Positions 1 through 5,890 of a stretch of DNA of 7,580 bases are shown piece after piece. Under the pieces are notes generated by a model. It was not told the origin of the DNA. It saw only the letters and a program-made list of their open reading frames with translations, and searched no databases. The number at the start of each line of letters is the position of its first letter. Position 1 is the first letter of the stretch. Source of the stretch: JAPEKQ01 sp964597945 (GTDB lineage Bacteria; Joyebacterota; Joyebacteria; Joyebacterales; Joyebacteraceae); assembly GCA_964597945.1 (NCBI GenBank), contig CAZRAD010000127.1:1-7580 (forward strand). The letters are read 5' to 3'. A program made the translations under genes and the position numbers.

Positions 1-372
1 GCGCACGCCATCGCGTGTCGTGAGCCTGAGGACGCGGTTGTTCTCCCTCCACTCGAACCCGACGGCGAGCCACGGCACGAACTCGGACGTGATGCTGTTG
101 AAGACGAAGAGCGGCTCGTAGATGCCGGCCAGCGTGGGCCACCGCGCGGCCGATGCCGTCGTCAGGGGATTGAAGTTGCGGATCCACGACGCCTGCTGCT
201 CCTGCGAGACGACCAGCACGCCCTCGGGCAGCGGCGCACGTTCCTGCGTGCACCCGGTCAGGAGAACGGCGGCCAGGGCAACGAGGAGCGCCGCCACGAG
301 AACGGCCGGAACGGCGACTCTGAGACGTCGGCCTCGCGTCATGCGACCTCGCAACATGCGGCCTCGCTTCAT
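1..372 (-). CDS. ABC transporter substrate-binding lipoprotein, family 5 (oligosaccharide/peptide type), N-terminal part
   Basis: Partial: 124 residues are visible and the gene continues past the left edge. Residues 1-18 are an unusually basic n-region, 19-38 a hydrophobic core, and LLTGC at 37-41 a lipobox, so Cys41 should be lipidated. The mature part carries family-5 solute-binding signatures: S-W-I-R-N-F-N-P at about 70-77, I-Y-E-P-L-F near 91-96, P-W-L-A-V followed by a Glu-Trp, then T-R-D-G-V-R at the edge. This form (NFNP, IYEPLF.FN, PWLA) resembles the cello-/laminari-oligosaccharide binders of the family, as in Thermotoga, more than the classic peptide binders; that is from memory. 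It lies 31 nt behind the GH16 glucanase, which supports import of beta-glucan oligosaccharides. GGGAG at 378-382, 5 nt upstream, supports the ATG at 372, although in-frame ATGs at 357 and 342 are also possible. Permease genes would be expected beyond the edge. Family is fairly sure; substrate is inferred. Confidence 0.82.
   Translation of the reverse strand, partial: MKRGRMLRGRMTRGRRLRVAVPAVLVAALLVALAAVLLTGCTQERAPLPEGVLVVSQEQQASWIRNFNPLTTASAARWPTLAGIYEPLFVFNSITSEFVPWLAVGFEWRENNRVLRLTTRDGVR
328..372 (-). repeat. Three 15-bp tandem repeats encoding M-x-R-G-R
   Basis: Three consecutive 15-bp units (328-342, 343-357, 358-372) differ at only a few positions. Read on the minus strand each is ATG-NNN-CGA-GG(T/C)-CG(C/T), giving MKRGR, MLRGR and MTRGR at the start of the substrate-binding lipoprotein. 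Each unit contains a start codon followed by GAGG, which lies 4 nt before the ATG of the next unit, so each could act as a weak initiation site. Slippage duplication is the simplest origin. Confidence 0.85.
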
Positions 373-403
373 GCGGACTCCCGGGAGCGTCGCCTCCGAG
401 TCA

Positions 404-1213
404 TCAGCTGAACCCGTAGACGCGGACATAGTCGACCAGCATGGTCTGGGGGAACACGGTGCTCGCATCGGGATCGCCCACGAAGTGACCGCCGACGGCG
501 ACGTTGAGGATGATGAAGAACGAATGATCGAAGACCCAACTCGTGCCGCCCGGCAGGTCCGAGGACTCGATCGTCTGGTAGGCGACGTCGTCGACGTACC
601 AGGTGATGGAGTTCTCGTCCCACTCGATGGCGAAGACGTGGAAACCCTCATCGAAGCCCTCGCCCGAGAGGGAGTAGCTCCCTGTCAGGGCGGACCCGCC
701 GCTGTAGCCGGGGCCGTGAAGACTGCCATGGACGATCTGCGGCTCCTGACCGCGATACTCGAGAATGTCGATCTCCCCGCAGCCGGGCCAGCCGGCCTGG
801 TCGAAGTTGCTGCCGAGAAGCCAGAACGCCGGCCAGATCCCCCGCCCCACCGGCAGTTTGATGCGGGCCTCGAACCTCCCATACGTGCGCTCGTAGAACC
901 CCCACGTGTTGATGCGCCCCGAGGTGTAGTCGCTGCCGAGGTATGATTCCTCGATGGCGGTGATGGCGAGGTTCCCCTGCCCGTCGAGCGAGACGTTCTC
1001 CGGGCGGTTCGTATCGTACTCGAGCTGAGCGTTGCCCCAGTCGGTGCCCACGTCGAACTTCCACTTCGTGGAGTCGGGCGACTGCCCGGCGGAACCCTCG
1101 AACTCATCCGACCAGATGAGCCCGTACGTCTGGGGGCCGCTGAGCGTGGTGGTGCACCCGGCGACTGTCAGAACCGCAAGCGTTGCAACAGCGATGATCA
1201 GCTTGCTCTTCAC
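404..1213 (-). CDS. GH16 endo-beta-1,3-glucanase (laminarinase-type) lipoprotein
   Basis: A glycoside hydrolase family 16 enzyme of 269 residues that should cut internal beta-1,3 (or mixed beta-1,3/1,4) glucan bonds with retention. A signal peptide ends in the lipobox TVAGC, with Cys20 lipidated. The single beta-sandwich catalytic domain spans about 28-269. It holds the substrate-cleft motif W-P-A-F-W at 127-131 and the catalytic motif G-E-I-D-I-L-E-Y-R-G, with nucleophile Glu147, Asp149 and acid/base Glu152. The extra residue in the motif (E-x-D-x-x-E) is the laminarinase form rather than the lichenase form. H-G-S-L-H-G follows at 162-167. No binding module is attached; those sit in the separate lipoprotein encoded upstream in the operon. 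The start is taken as GTG at 1213 because GGAGA (1220-1224) is 6 nt upstream; a GTG at 1219 would leave no spacing. Agarase or carrageenase specificity is less likely but not excluded. Confidence 0.93.
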   Translation of the reverse strand: MKSKLIIAVATLAVLTVAGCTTTLSGPQTYGLIWSDEFEGSAGQSPDSTKWKFDVGTDWGNAQLEYDTNRPENVSLDGQGNLAITAIEESYLGSDYTSGRINTWGFYERTYGRFEARIKLPVGRGIWPAFWLLGSNFDQAGWPGCGEIDILEYRGQEPQIVHGSLHGPGYSGGSALTGSYSLSGEGFDEGFHVFAIEWDENSITWYVDDVAYQTIESSDLPGGTSWVFDHSFFIILNVAVGGHFVGDPDASTVFPQTMLVDYVRVYGFS

Positions 1214-1276
1214 ATGCACTCTCCATCTCGCCGCGCATCGGCGGCTCTCTCACCCGGCGTCTGCGCGCCCCGGCAG

Positions 1277-2533
1277 CTACTGCCCGCTTGTGGCGACCTC
1301 GGACTCGACCGCGATGGCCGGGAAGAGGCTCGAGTCGGCGAGCGCCGCCTTGAGCACAAGGGTCGCTGCGCCGATGGCGACCGACTTCGGACCCAGCTCA
1401 CTCACGCGAATCTCCGACGCGGTGATCGATCGCACGAGGGTCCGGCCCTGCGCGGTCTCGCGGAGCGGCTCGAGCAGCAGCTCACCCACGTCCGAGAGGT
1501 CGCCGCCGATGACGACCATTGAGGGGTTCATGAGATTGAGAAGACCGGCGACGACGGTACCGAGGTGGCCCGCCGCCTCCCGGACGATCATCAGCGCCAG
1601 CGCGTCGCCCCGGCGAGCCGCGGCCTCCAGTTCGCGGATGCCCCGCTCACCGGCCGCGAACTCGCTGTCCGGAAACTCCGCCAGGAGTTCCTCCGCGCGT
1701 TCGAGGAGCGCCTGCGTCCCGACAAGCGTGACCAGGCACCCGTTGAGCCCGCAGATGCACGGCTTGCCGTTCGGATCGATCGATGTGTGGCCGATCTCAC
1801 CCGCGACGCCGGTGGCGCCCCGATAGATCTCCCCGCCGATGATGTGGCCCGAGCCGATGCCGGTCGCCACCTTGATGTACGCGAAATCTTCGAACCCACG
1901 GCCGGCGCCCCACCAGTGCTCGGCGAGCGCGCCGAGATTGGCGTCGTTGTCGACCATCACCGGCACACCGTACCTCTCACCCAGGCTCGCGAGCCCGAGC
2001 TGGCCGTTCCACTCCGGAAGCACGATGGCCGAGAGTTCGTCAGGCCTCGCCGGGTCGAACGGACAAGGAAGGGCCACACCGATGCCGACCAGGGGGAGCG
2101 ATCTGTCGGGCGATTCCGCCAGACACGCGTCGCAGAGCTCGGCGATCAGAGCGCGCGTTCCCTCGGGATCGGTGCGCACGGGATGCTTCCGGTGCTGCCA
2201 CGAGAGAACCCGTCCCCGGAGGTCGGTGAGCGCCACATCCACGTGGGCCGCGCCCATCTCGACGCCCAGGATGACACAGGCGGCGTCCTGGAACTCCAGG
2301 AGCACCGGCCGTCGCCCACCCCTCGACTTCCCAAGCCCCACCTCGGCCACCAGACCCATCGGGAGGATCTCGCTGACCACCTCGGAGACCGTCGAGCGGG
2401 AGAGCCCTCCCTGCTCAGCGATGTCAGCCCGCGAGATGCGCTTCTCGCGCCATATCAGACGGAGGATCGCGTCCGCCAGCGGCCGTGGTCCCTCCGGATC
2501 CGTTCTTCGTTCGCCCTTCCTCACCTGATCCAT
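1277..2533 (-). CDS. ROK-family sugar-responsive transcriptional regulator
   Basis: A 418-residue ROK protein of the NagC/Mlc/XylR repressor type. Residues about 17-66 form a winged helix-turn-helix, with the recognition helix around S-R-S-T-V-S-E-V-V (45-53) and a basic wing R-G-G-R-R-P at 71-76. The C-terminal sugar-kinase-like domain has D-N-D-A-N at 195-199, the G-E-I-G-H motif ending at His249, and C-I-C-G-L-N-G-C with Cys259, Cys261 and Cys266, the family zinc ligands together with His249. The ATP loop, normally D-x-G-G-T in kinases, is V-E-M-G-A-A at 91-96, which argues for a regulator rather than a kinase. The Glu that normally follows G-C-x is Val268. ATG at 2533 has GGGAG 7 nt upstream. 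It lies between the binding lipoprotein and GH16 genes, so it most likely controls this operon in response to a glucose- or laminaribiose-type sugar (inferred). Confidence 0.92.
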   Translation of the reverse strand: MDQVRKGERRTDPEGPRPLADAILRLIWREKRISRADIAEQGGLSRSTVSEVVSEILPMGLVAEVGLGKSRGGRRPVLLEFQDAACVILGVEMGAAHVDVALTDLRGRVLSWQHRKHPVRTDPEGTRALIAELCDACLAESPDRSLPLVGIGVALPCPFDPARPDELSAIVLPEWNGQLGLASLGERYGVPVMVDNDANLGALAEHWWGAGRGFEDFAYIKVATGIGSGHIIGGEIYRGATGVAGEIGHTSIDPNGKPCICGLNGCLVTLVGTQALLERAEELLAEFPDSEFAAGERGIRELEAAARRGDALALMIVREAAGHLGTVVAGLLNLMNPSMVVIGGDLSDVGELLLEPLRETAQGRTLVRSITASEIRVSELGPKSVAIGAATLVLKAALADSSLFPAIAVESEVATSGQ

Positions 2534-2608
2534 CAGTTCACTCCCTGAAGTACGATGTGTCGGGCCACGAGTGCCCGCGTCAACGAGCCGTTGTCAGGCT
2601 TTCCGGGA

Positions 2609-2628
2609 GTCTACTTGTGGAAGTAGAC
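2609..2628. other. Perfect 8-bp inverted repeat over a stop codon
   Basis: GTCTACTT (2609-2616) and AAGTAGAC (2621-2628) are perfect complements around a GTGG loop. The element spans the TAG stop of the binding-lipoprotein gene. No T-run follows on the minus strand, so it is not an ordinary intrinsic terminator. It could stabilise the upstream message or mark a processing point between that gene and the regulator; chance is also possible. Confidence 0.45.
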
Positions 2629-3981
2629 GTTGTCTACAATGGCGGTGCTCACGTCGGGCGACGAGATCACAAGCTGTGCGATGTGTGCGGTCGTCACGAG
2701 TCCGGTGAAATCCGTGAGCGGGATCTCGAGCGCCGACCACTGCTCTGCCACGAAGGCCGGCGTCGTCCCGGCGTTGAATGTCAGTTCGTGGTTCACATCG
2801 TCCCCGCCGAACTCCGTGCCGTCGGCGCCGAAGTCGATCAGCTTGACGAGGAACGAGGTCCCCTCAGGAGCCCATACGTCCATGTGGAAGTGCGTCATCT
2901 CACTGCAGTCGATCGTGTCCTCGATGATGATGCCCGCGAAGTTGAGGTCCGTGTAGACCTTGACGTTGTCACCGTCGATGACGAAGTCCGTCACGTCGCC
3001 CGTCGACCACGTCCAGTCCGCGTGCCACGTCTCCACATCGACGTCCGCGTACTCGTCGCTGTAGAGCGAGACCACGTCCGACTCATCGTGTGTCGGTGCC
3101 GTCGCCGGCCCGGCCGGAGCGCCCACGACAGTCGCCGTGATCGCACCGGTCACGTCCACCGTGTCGAGCTTCGCGGTGATGGTCGCTGTGCCGCCCCCCA
3201 CACCCAGGACCTCCCCATCGACCACCGTCGCGACGAGGTCATCGGTCGACGTGAAGTCGAAGTACGCCGGCATGTGCGAGACAAGCACGTCCGCGCGTCC
3301 GTCGTCGAAGATCGTCTGGGTGCCCTCGATGCTCGCCGTGCCCCCGGCGAACGTCGAGACCGTCGCGGTCGTCATCTGCGGCCGCGGATTCGTGATGGTG
3401 CTGAGGTTCTTGAACTCCACCTCGTCGAACCAGACGGTGAAGCCCAGGTTCATCTCGTGCCCCTCGGCGAAGTAGAAGAGTCCACCCTCGTCGGTGAGCT
3501 TCGAGGAGTCCGGAATCGGGATGATGACCTGCTGCCAGTCGGTCGTGAGCGGGATCGCGCTCCGACTCGCGTCGTAGAGCGACGTCCCGGTGTTGTCGTT
3601 GCCGAGCCCCGCCACGTCCAGCGTCGCGTTTCGGCTCGCCTTCGCGTAGAACGTCAGCGCGTTGTATCCGGAGAGGTCGCGGACGTTCCACGTCGTGAAC
3701 GCGCCGCCGGCGTACGTGCCGTTGGGGTAGCCCGGCTCCGGGACATTGACCTTGAGCGAGGCCGAGCCGGAGTAGAATTCGATGTAGTCGAGTGAGACGG
3801 CGTCGAACTGCGAGCCGCTGAAGGCCTGGTAGTCGACCGCGTCCCCGAAGTTGTCATCGAAAACAACGGGGTCGTCGACTGCGAGGGCCGGGGTGGTGAT
3901 CGCGTCCCGGCCGCAACCGGCCAGCGTGGCGACAAAGAAGATCGCGGCGAGCACTGTGAGATGTCTGGAGAACGTGTTCAC
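2611..3981 (-). CDS. Three-domain carbohydrate-binding surface lipoprotein
   Basis: A 456-residue lipoprotein with no recognisable catalytic motif, first gene of the glucan operon. The signal peptide ends in LAGC with Cys23 lipidated. Domain 1 (about 40-193) is an all-beta, aromatic-rich module with features of a carbohydrate-binding beta-sandwich (tyrosine- and tryptophan-containing strands, final W-F-D-E-V-E-F strand). Domain 2 (about 203-288) resembles a bacterial Ig-like Big_2 domain, ending G-G-G-T-A-T-I-T-A. A Pro/Ala linker (288-298) leads to domain 3 (about 298-456), opening S-D-V-V-S-L-Y-S-D-E-Y and closing V-D-N-V-Y-F-H-K. As I recall, that module is appended to GH16 enzymes and surface glycan-binding proteins in Bacteroidota. 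Likely role: capturing beta-glucan at the cell surface for the neighbouring GH16. The GTG start at 3981 is chosen because GGAGG lies 6 nt upstream and the result begins M-N-T-F-S-R-H, a normal signal peptide. Confidence 0.8.
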   Translation of the reverse strand: MNTFSRHLTVLAAIFFVATLAGCGRDAITTPALAVDDPVVFDDNFGDAVDYQAFSGSQFDAVSLDYIEFYSGSASLKVNVPEPGYPNGTYAGGAFTTWNVRDLSGYNALTFYAKASRNATLDVAGLGNDNTGTSLYDASRSAIPLTTDWQQVIIPIPDSSKLTDEGGLFYFAEGHEMNLGFTVWFDEVEFKNLSTITNPRPQMTTATVSTFAGGTASIEGTQTIFDDGRADVLVSHMPAYFDFTSTDDLVATVVDGEVLGVGGGTATITAKLDTVDVTGAITATVVGAPAGPATAPTHDESDVVSLYSDEYADVDVETWHADWTWSTGDVTDFVIDGDNVKVYTDLNFAGIIIEDTIDCSEMTHFHMDVWAPEGTSFLVKLIDFGADGTEFGGDDVNHELTFNAGTTPAFVAEQWSALEIPLTDFTGLVTTAHIAQLVISSPDVSTAIVDNVYFHK

Positions 3982-3987
3982 CTGCTG

Positions 3988-3992
3988 CCTCC
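3988..3992 (-). promoter_or_regulatory. Shine-Dalgarno site that fixes a GTG start
   Basis: GGAGG on the minus strand ends 6 nt before GTG at 3981. The in-frame ATG at 4002 is preceded by the pyrimidine-rich stretch CTGATTCTCCT with no ribosome binding site. The GTG is therefore the better start of the binding-lipoprotein gene. Confidence 0.75.
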
Positions 3993-4008
3993 ACTGAGTC
4001 ATAGGAGA

Positions 4009-4035
4009 ATCAGGCCCGCCCGCCCGGTGCCTGAT
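4009..4035 (-). other. Leader stem-loop upstream of the glucan operon
   Basis: ATCAGGC (4009-4015) and GCCTGAT (4029-4035) form a perfect 7-bp stem around a 13-nt GC-rich loop, 27 nt before the GTG start of the binding-lipoprotein gene. It would sit in the 5' untranslated region of the minus-strand operon. The role is unknown: a structured leader or an operator are both possible. Confidence 0.4.
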
Positions 4036-4067
4036 GGCCTGCTCGACTTTGTGCGGGTGCCTTACAA

Positions 4068-4096
4068 AGGATGCTCTATGCGCGAGTTCCTGTCAA
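4068..4096 (-). promoter_or_regulatory. Possible promoter of the glucan operon
   Basis: On the minus strand a perfect TTGACA (4091-4096) is followed after 17 nt by CATCCT (4068-4073), which matches the -10 consensus at only three of six positions. Position and orientation suit the lipoprotein-ROK-GH16-transporter set. The weak -10 would fit a regulated promoter, but the call rests mainly on the -35. Confidence 0.35.
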
Positions 4097-4174
4097 CCCT
4101 CTACTTCCCTGATGCACGAAGAAGTACCCAGTTTCGGCTCCGGGTCTCTCGATCTCCGCCCATGACACACCTTG

Positions 4175-4224
4175 AAAAAAACGCAAAAAAGGACTTGATT
4201 CGGAAACCGAACATAGTCTATAAT
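4175..4224 (+). promoter_or_regulatory. Sigma-70-type promoter with UP-like A-tracts
   Basis: TATAAT at 4219-4224 and TTGATT at 4195-4200 are separated by 18 nt. Just upstream are A7 (4175-4181) and A6 (4185-4190), about one helical turn apart, at the position of an UP element. This is the most AT-rich patch in the window. It would start transcription near 4231 and drive the two paralogous secreted-protein genes at high basal strength. Confidence 0.75.
4199..4211. promoter_or_regulatory. Palindrome in promoter spacer, candidate operator
   Basis: TTCGG-AAA-CCGAA is a perfect 5+5 palindrome lying wholly between the -35 and -10 hexamers of the plus-strand promoter. A repressor bound there would block RNA polymerase. 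The ROK regulator encoded nearby is the obvious candidate, but no second copy of the site is evident at the operon's own promoter, so this stays inference. Confidence 0.35.
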
Positions 4225-4346
4225 CATCTCATTGAGTAGAACTCCCCCATTGTCTGCATCGGCTGACCGGCAGTCAAGCGTTCGGAGGGGTTCGTGGAAA
4301 CGTCAACACGGCAGTCGAGTTCTCGTCCGACCAGGGAGGTCTCCGG

Positions 4347-5063
4347 ATGAAGAGTGTCACCATTGTTCTTGTGTCGGCTCTGCTGCTCACCGCCCCCGTT
4401 GCGTTTGCGCAGACGCCCTATGAGCAGGACTTCGAGTTGCTGGCCATGGTGGACGGATCGCTGGCCGCTGATGGCTGGCTTGTCTACGGTAACGTCTCAG
4501 ATGCCGGCGGCAACTATCTGTACGGTCATGGTCCCTGGCCTGCGCCGAACAACATCAGCAATTGGTGTGATATCACCACTGGTCAGGGCGGCATCGACCA
4601 GGGTGATCAGCAGCTGTCCATGTTCAGCGACTACAACAACCCTGATCACGCTCTTGGCTACCTGATCGAGTCGAACCTCTATCAGGAGCAGACGCTTCCG
4701 GTCGGCGCGTCGGGCATCTGGTGCTTCCAGTTCGACGCCAAGATGGGCGACCTCACGGGCGCCTCGACCGCCTCCGCCTTCATCAAGACGCTCGACCCGG
4801 GCGCCGGTTACGCACTGACGAATCACATCATCTACGACACGACGACTCTCCCTGAGACATGGGGAACATACACGATCTACCTCGACGTCACGGGTCTCGA
4901 CAACCAGCTCTTCCAGATCGGTTTCGCCACGGTCGCCTCGAACTACGAGCCGTGCGGCGTCTTCTACGACAACGTCTTCCTTTTCGAGCTTTCCCCTTCG
5001 GCGGCTGCAGAGCCGGAGTCGCAGTCAACAACGTTCACGCGCATCAAGGCGATGTACAGGTAG
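4347..5063 (+). CDS. Secreted beta-sandwich protein with C-terminal IKAxYR tag, paralog 1
   Basis: A 238-residue exported protein of unknown function. A Sec signal peptide (1-21, cleavage after A-F-A or A-F-A-Q) has no lipobox. The body (about 22-213) is all-beta in appearance, starting P-Y-E-Q-D-F-E and ending G-V-F-Y-D-N-V, typical of jelly-roll or carbohydrate-binding-like modules; conserved stretches include A-P-N-N-I-x-N-W-C-D, D-Q-G-D-Q-Q-L and A-F-I-K-T-L-D-P. I recall similar domains in hypothetical proteins with other C-terminal anchors. A linker rich in Ala, Glu and Ser leads to the end F-T-R-I-K-A-M-Y-R. Cys126 and Cys203 are absent from paralog 2. ATG at 4347 has GGGAGG 7 nt upstream. 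It is the first gene after a strong promoter and is co-oriented with paralog 2, 71 nt downstream. Coding is sure; function unknown. Confidence 0.85.
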   Translation: MKSVTIVLVSALLLTAPVAFAQTPYEQDFELLAMVDGSLAADGWLVYGNVSDAGGNYLYGHGPWPAPNNISNWCDITTGQGGIDQGDQQLSMFSDYNNPDHALGYLIESNLYQEQTLPVGASGIWCFQFDAKMGDLTGASTASAFIKTLDPGAGYALTNHIIYDTTTLPETWGTYTIYLDVTGLDNQLFQIGFATVASNYEPCGVFYDNVFLFELSPSAAAEPESQSTTFTRIKAMYR

Positions 5064-5093
5064 TCAGAGAGTCATTGGGTGATGTACTCAACC

Positions 5094-5111
5094 TGAAGGC
5101 ACCCGCCTTCA
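5094..5111 (+). other. Intercistronic hairpin, copy 1
   Basis: TGAAGGC (5094-5100) and GCCTTCA (5105-5111) form a perfect 7-bp stem with an ACCC loop, 30 nt after the stop of paralog 1. No T-run follows, so transcription should read into paralog 2. An equivalent hairpin, with GTGATGT shortly before it, follows paralog 2. It may stabilise the message or be a leftover of the tandem duplication. Confidence 0.6.
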
Positions 5112-5134
5112 ATCAGACCTGAGGAGGTCACAGA

Positions 5135-5836
5135 ATGAAGAGTGTCAATATCGTTCTCGTCGCGGCCATGCTTCTCGTCGCGTCCGTCGCATTCGCGCAG
5201 TCCCCGTACTCGCAGGACTTCGAGGCTTTGGCTCCCGTCGACGGTTCTCTCGCGGCTGACGGCTGGCTGATCTTCGGCAACGTGTTTGATCCAGGCGGCG
5301 GTTACCTGTACGGGTACGGCGTCTTCCCCGCGCCGAACAACATCGGCAACTGGTGCGACATCGTCACCGGTCAGGGCGGCGTCGACCAGGGCGACCAGCA
5401 GCTGGTCATGTACAGTGACTACGCCAACGCCGATCACGGCAACGGCAACCTCATCGAGAGCAACCTGTTCCAGGAGTGGCCGATCGCTGCGGGCGCCTCC
5501 GGCACGTGGGTCTTCGAGTTCGACGCAAAGATGGGTGACCTGGGCGGCGCTTCGACGGCCCTCGCCTTCATCAAGACGCTCGACCCGAACGCCGGCTACG
5601 CCATGACCAATTTCATCACGTACGATACGACCATGCTGCCGACGACCTGGGGCACGTACATGCTCAGCATCGACATCACCGGTCTCGACAACCAGCTTAT
5701 CCAGATCGGTTTCTCGACGACCGCCACGAACTACGAGCCGTCCGGCGTCTTCTACGACAACATCAACTTCTACGAGGACGGCACCTCGCCGGTCGAGGAG
5801 TCGACGTGGGGCGGTATCAAGGCCCTGTACAGGTAG
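5135..5836 (+). CDS. Secreted beta-sandwich protein with C-terminal WGxIKAxYR tag, paralog 2
   Basis: A 233-residue exported protein that aligns without gaps to its upstream neighbour over the first 210 residues, with about 155 identities (74%) counted by hand, so the pair arose by tandem duplication. Signal peptide 1-21 ends A-F-A. The domain runs from P-Y-S-Q-D-F-E to G-V-F-Y-D-N-I-N-F. A short acidic linker, shorter than in paralog 1, leads to the end E-S-T-W-G-G-I-K-A-L-Y-R. Only Cys74 remains in the mature part. ATG at 5135 has the strong site AGGAGGT (5122-5128) 6 nt upstream; GACCT (5116-5120) could pair with AGGTC (5125-5129) and partly mask it. It shares the upstream promoter and ends at the terminator at 5891-5923. 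It may bind glycan, given the neighbouring operon, but nothing in the sequence proves that. Confidence 0.87.
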   Translation: MKSVNIVLVAAMLLVASVAFAQSPYSQDFEALAPVDGSLAADGWLIFGNVFDPGGGYLYGYGVFPAPNNIGNWCDIVTGQGGVDQGDQQLVMYSDYANADHGNGNLIESNLFQEWPIAAGASGTWVFEFDAKMGDLGGASTALAFIKTLDPNAGYAMTNFITYDTTMLPTTWGTYMLSIDITGLDNQLIQIGFSTTATNYEPSGVFYDNINFYEDGTSPVEESTWGGIKALYR

Positions 5837-5863
5837 TCCACGTTCGTCAGAGTGATGTGCAGA

Positions 5864-5883
5864 CTGAAGGCATCCCCCTTCAG
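5864..5883 (+). other. 3' hairpin, copy 2
   Basis: CTGAAGG (5864-5870) and CCTTCAG (5877-5883) form a 7-bp stem with a 6-nt loop, 27 nt after the stop of paralog 2. It matches the hairpin behind paralog 1 in sequence and position, and lies just ahead of the true terminator. Confidence 0.6.
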
Positions 5884-5890
5884 TTCGGAC

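Larger units (their letters stand above)
3982..4346. other. Divergent intergenic region
   Basis: A 365-nt gap between the minus-strand glucan operon and the plus-strand paralog pair. It holds the operon leader with a stem-loop (4009-4035), a possible minus-strand promoter (4068-4096), phased A-tracts and a clear plus-strand promoter (4175-4224), then about 115 nt of plus-strand leader ending in GGGAGG. I see no small gene, tRNA or clear regulatory RNA fold. An apparent open frame at 3961-4239 begins inside the lipoprotein signal peptide and crosses the promoter, so it is not called. Confidence 0.7.

Noticed and set aside
122..946. Long plus-strand open frame opposite the GH16 gene
   Set aside because: Low-complexity, Arg/Pro/Asp-rich product with no domain signature; the GH16 frame on the other strand has an intact catalytic motif, signal peptide and ribosome binding site.
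1565..2548. Long plus-strand open frame opposite the ROK gene
   Set aside because: Shadow of a high-GC gene; the minus frame shows the full set of ROK motifs.
2485..3795. 436-codon plus-strand open frame opposite the binding lipoprotein
   Set aside because: Product is Val/Arg/Asp-rich with no recognisable fold and spans two minus-strand genes; the minus frame has a lipoprotein signal and coherent beta-domain pattern.
2611..4002. Longer binding lipoprotein starting at ATG 4002
   Set aside because: No Shine-Dalgarno before that ATG, while GTG at 3981 has GGAGG at 6 nt and gives a normal signal peptide.
3961..4239. 92-codon plus-strand open frame in the divergent region
   Set aside because: Begins inside the signal peptide of the lipoprotein gene, runs through the A-tracts, -35 and -10 of the promoter, and has no ribosome binding site.
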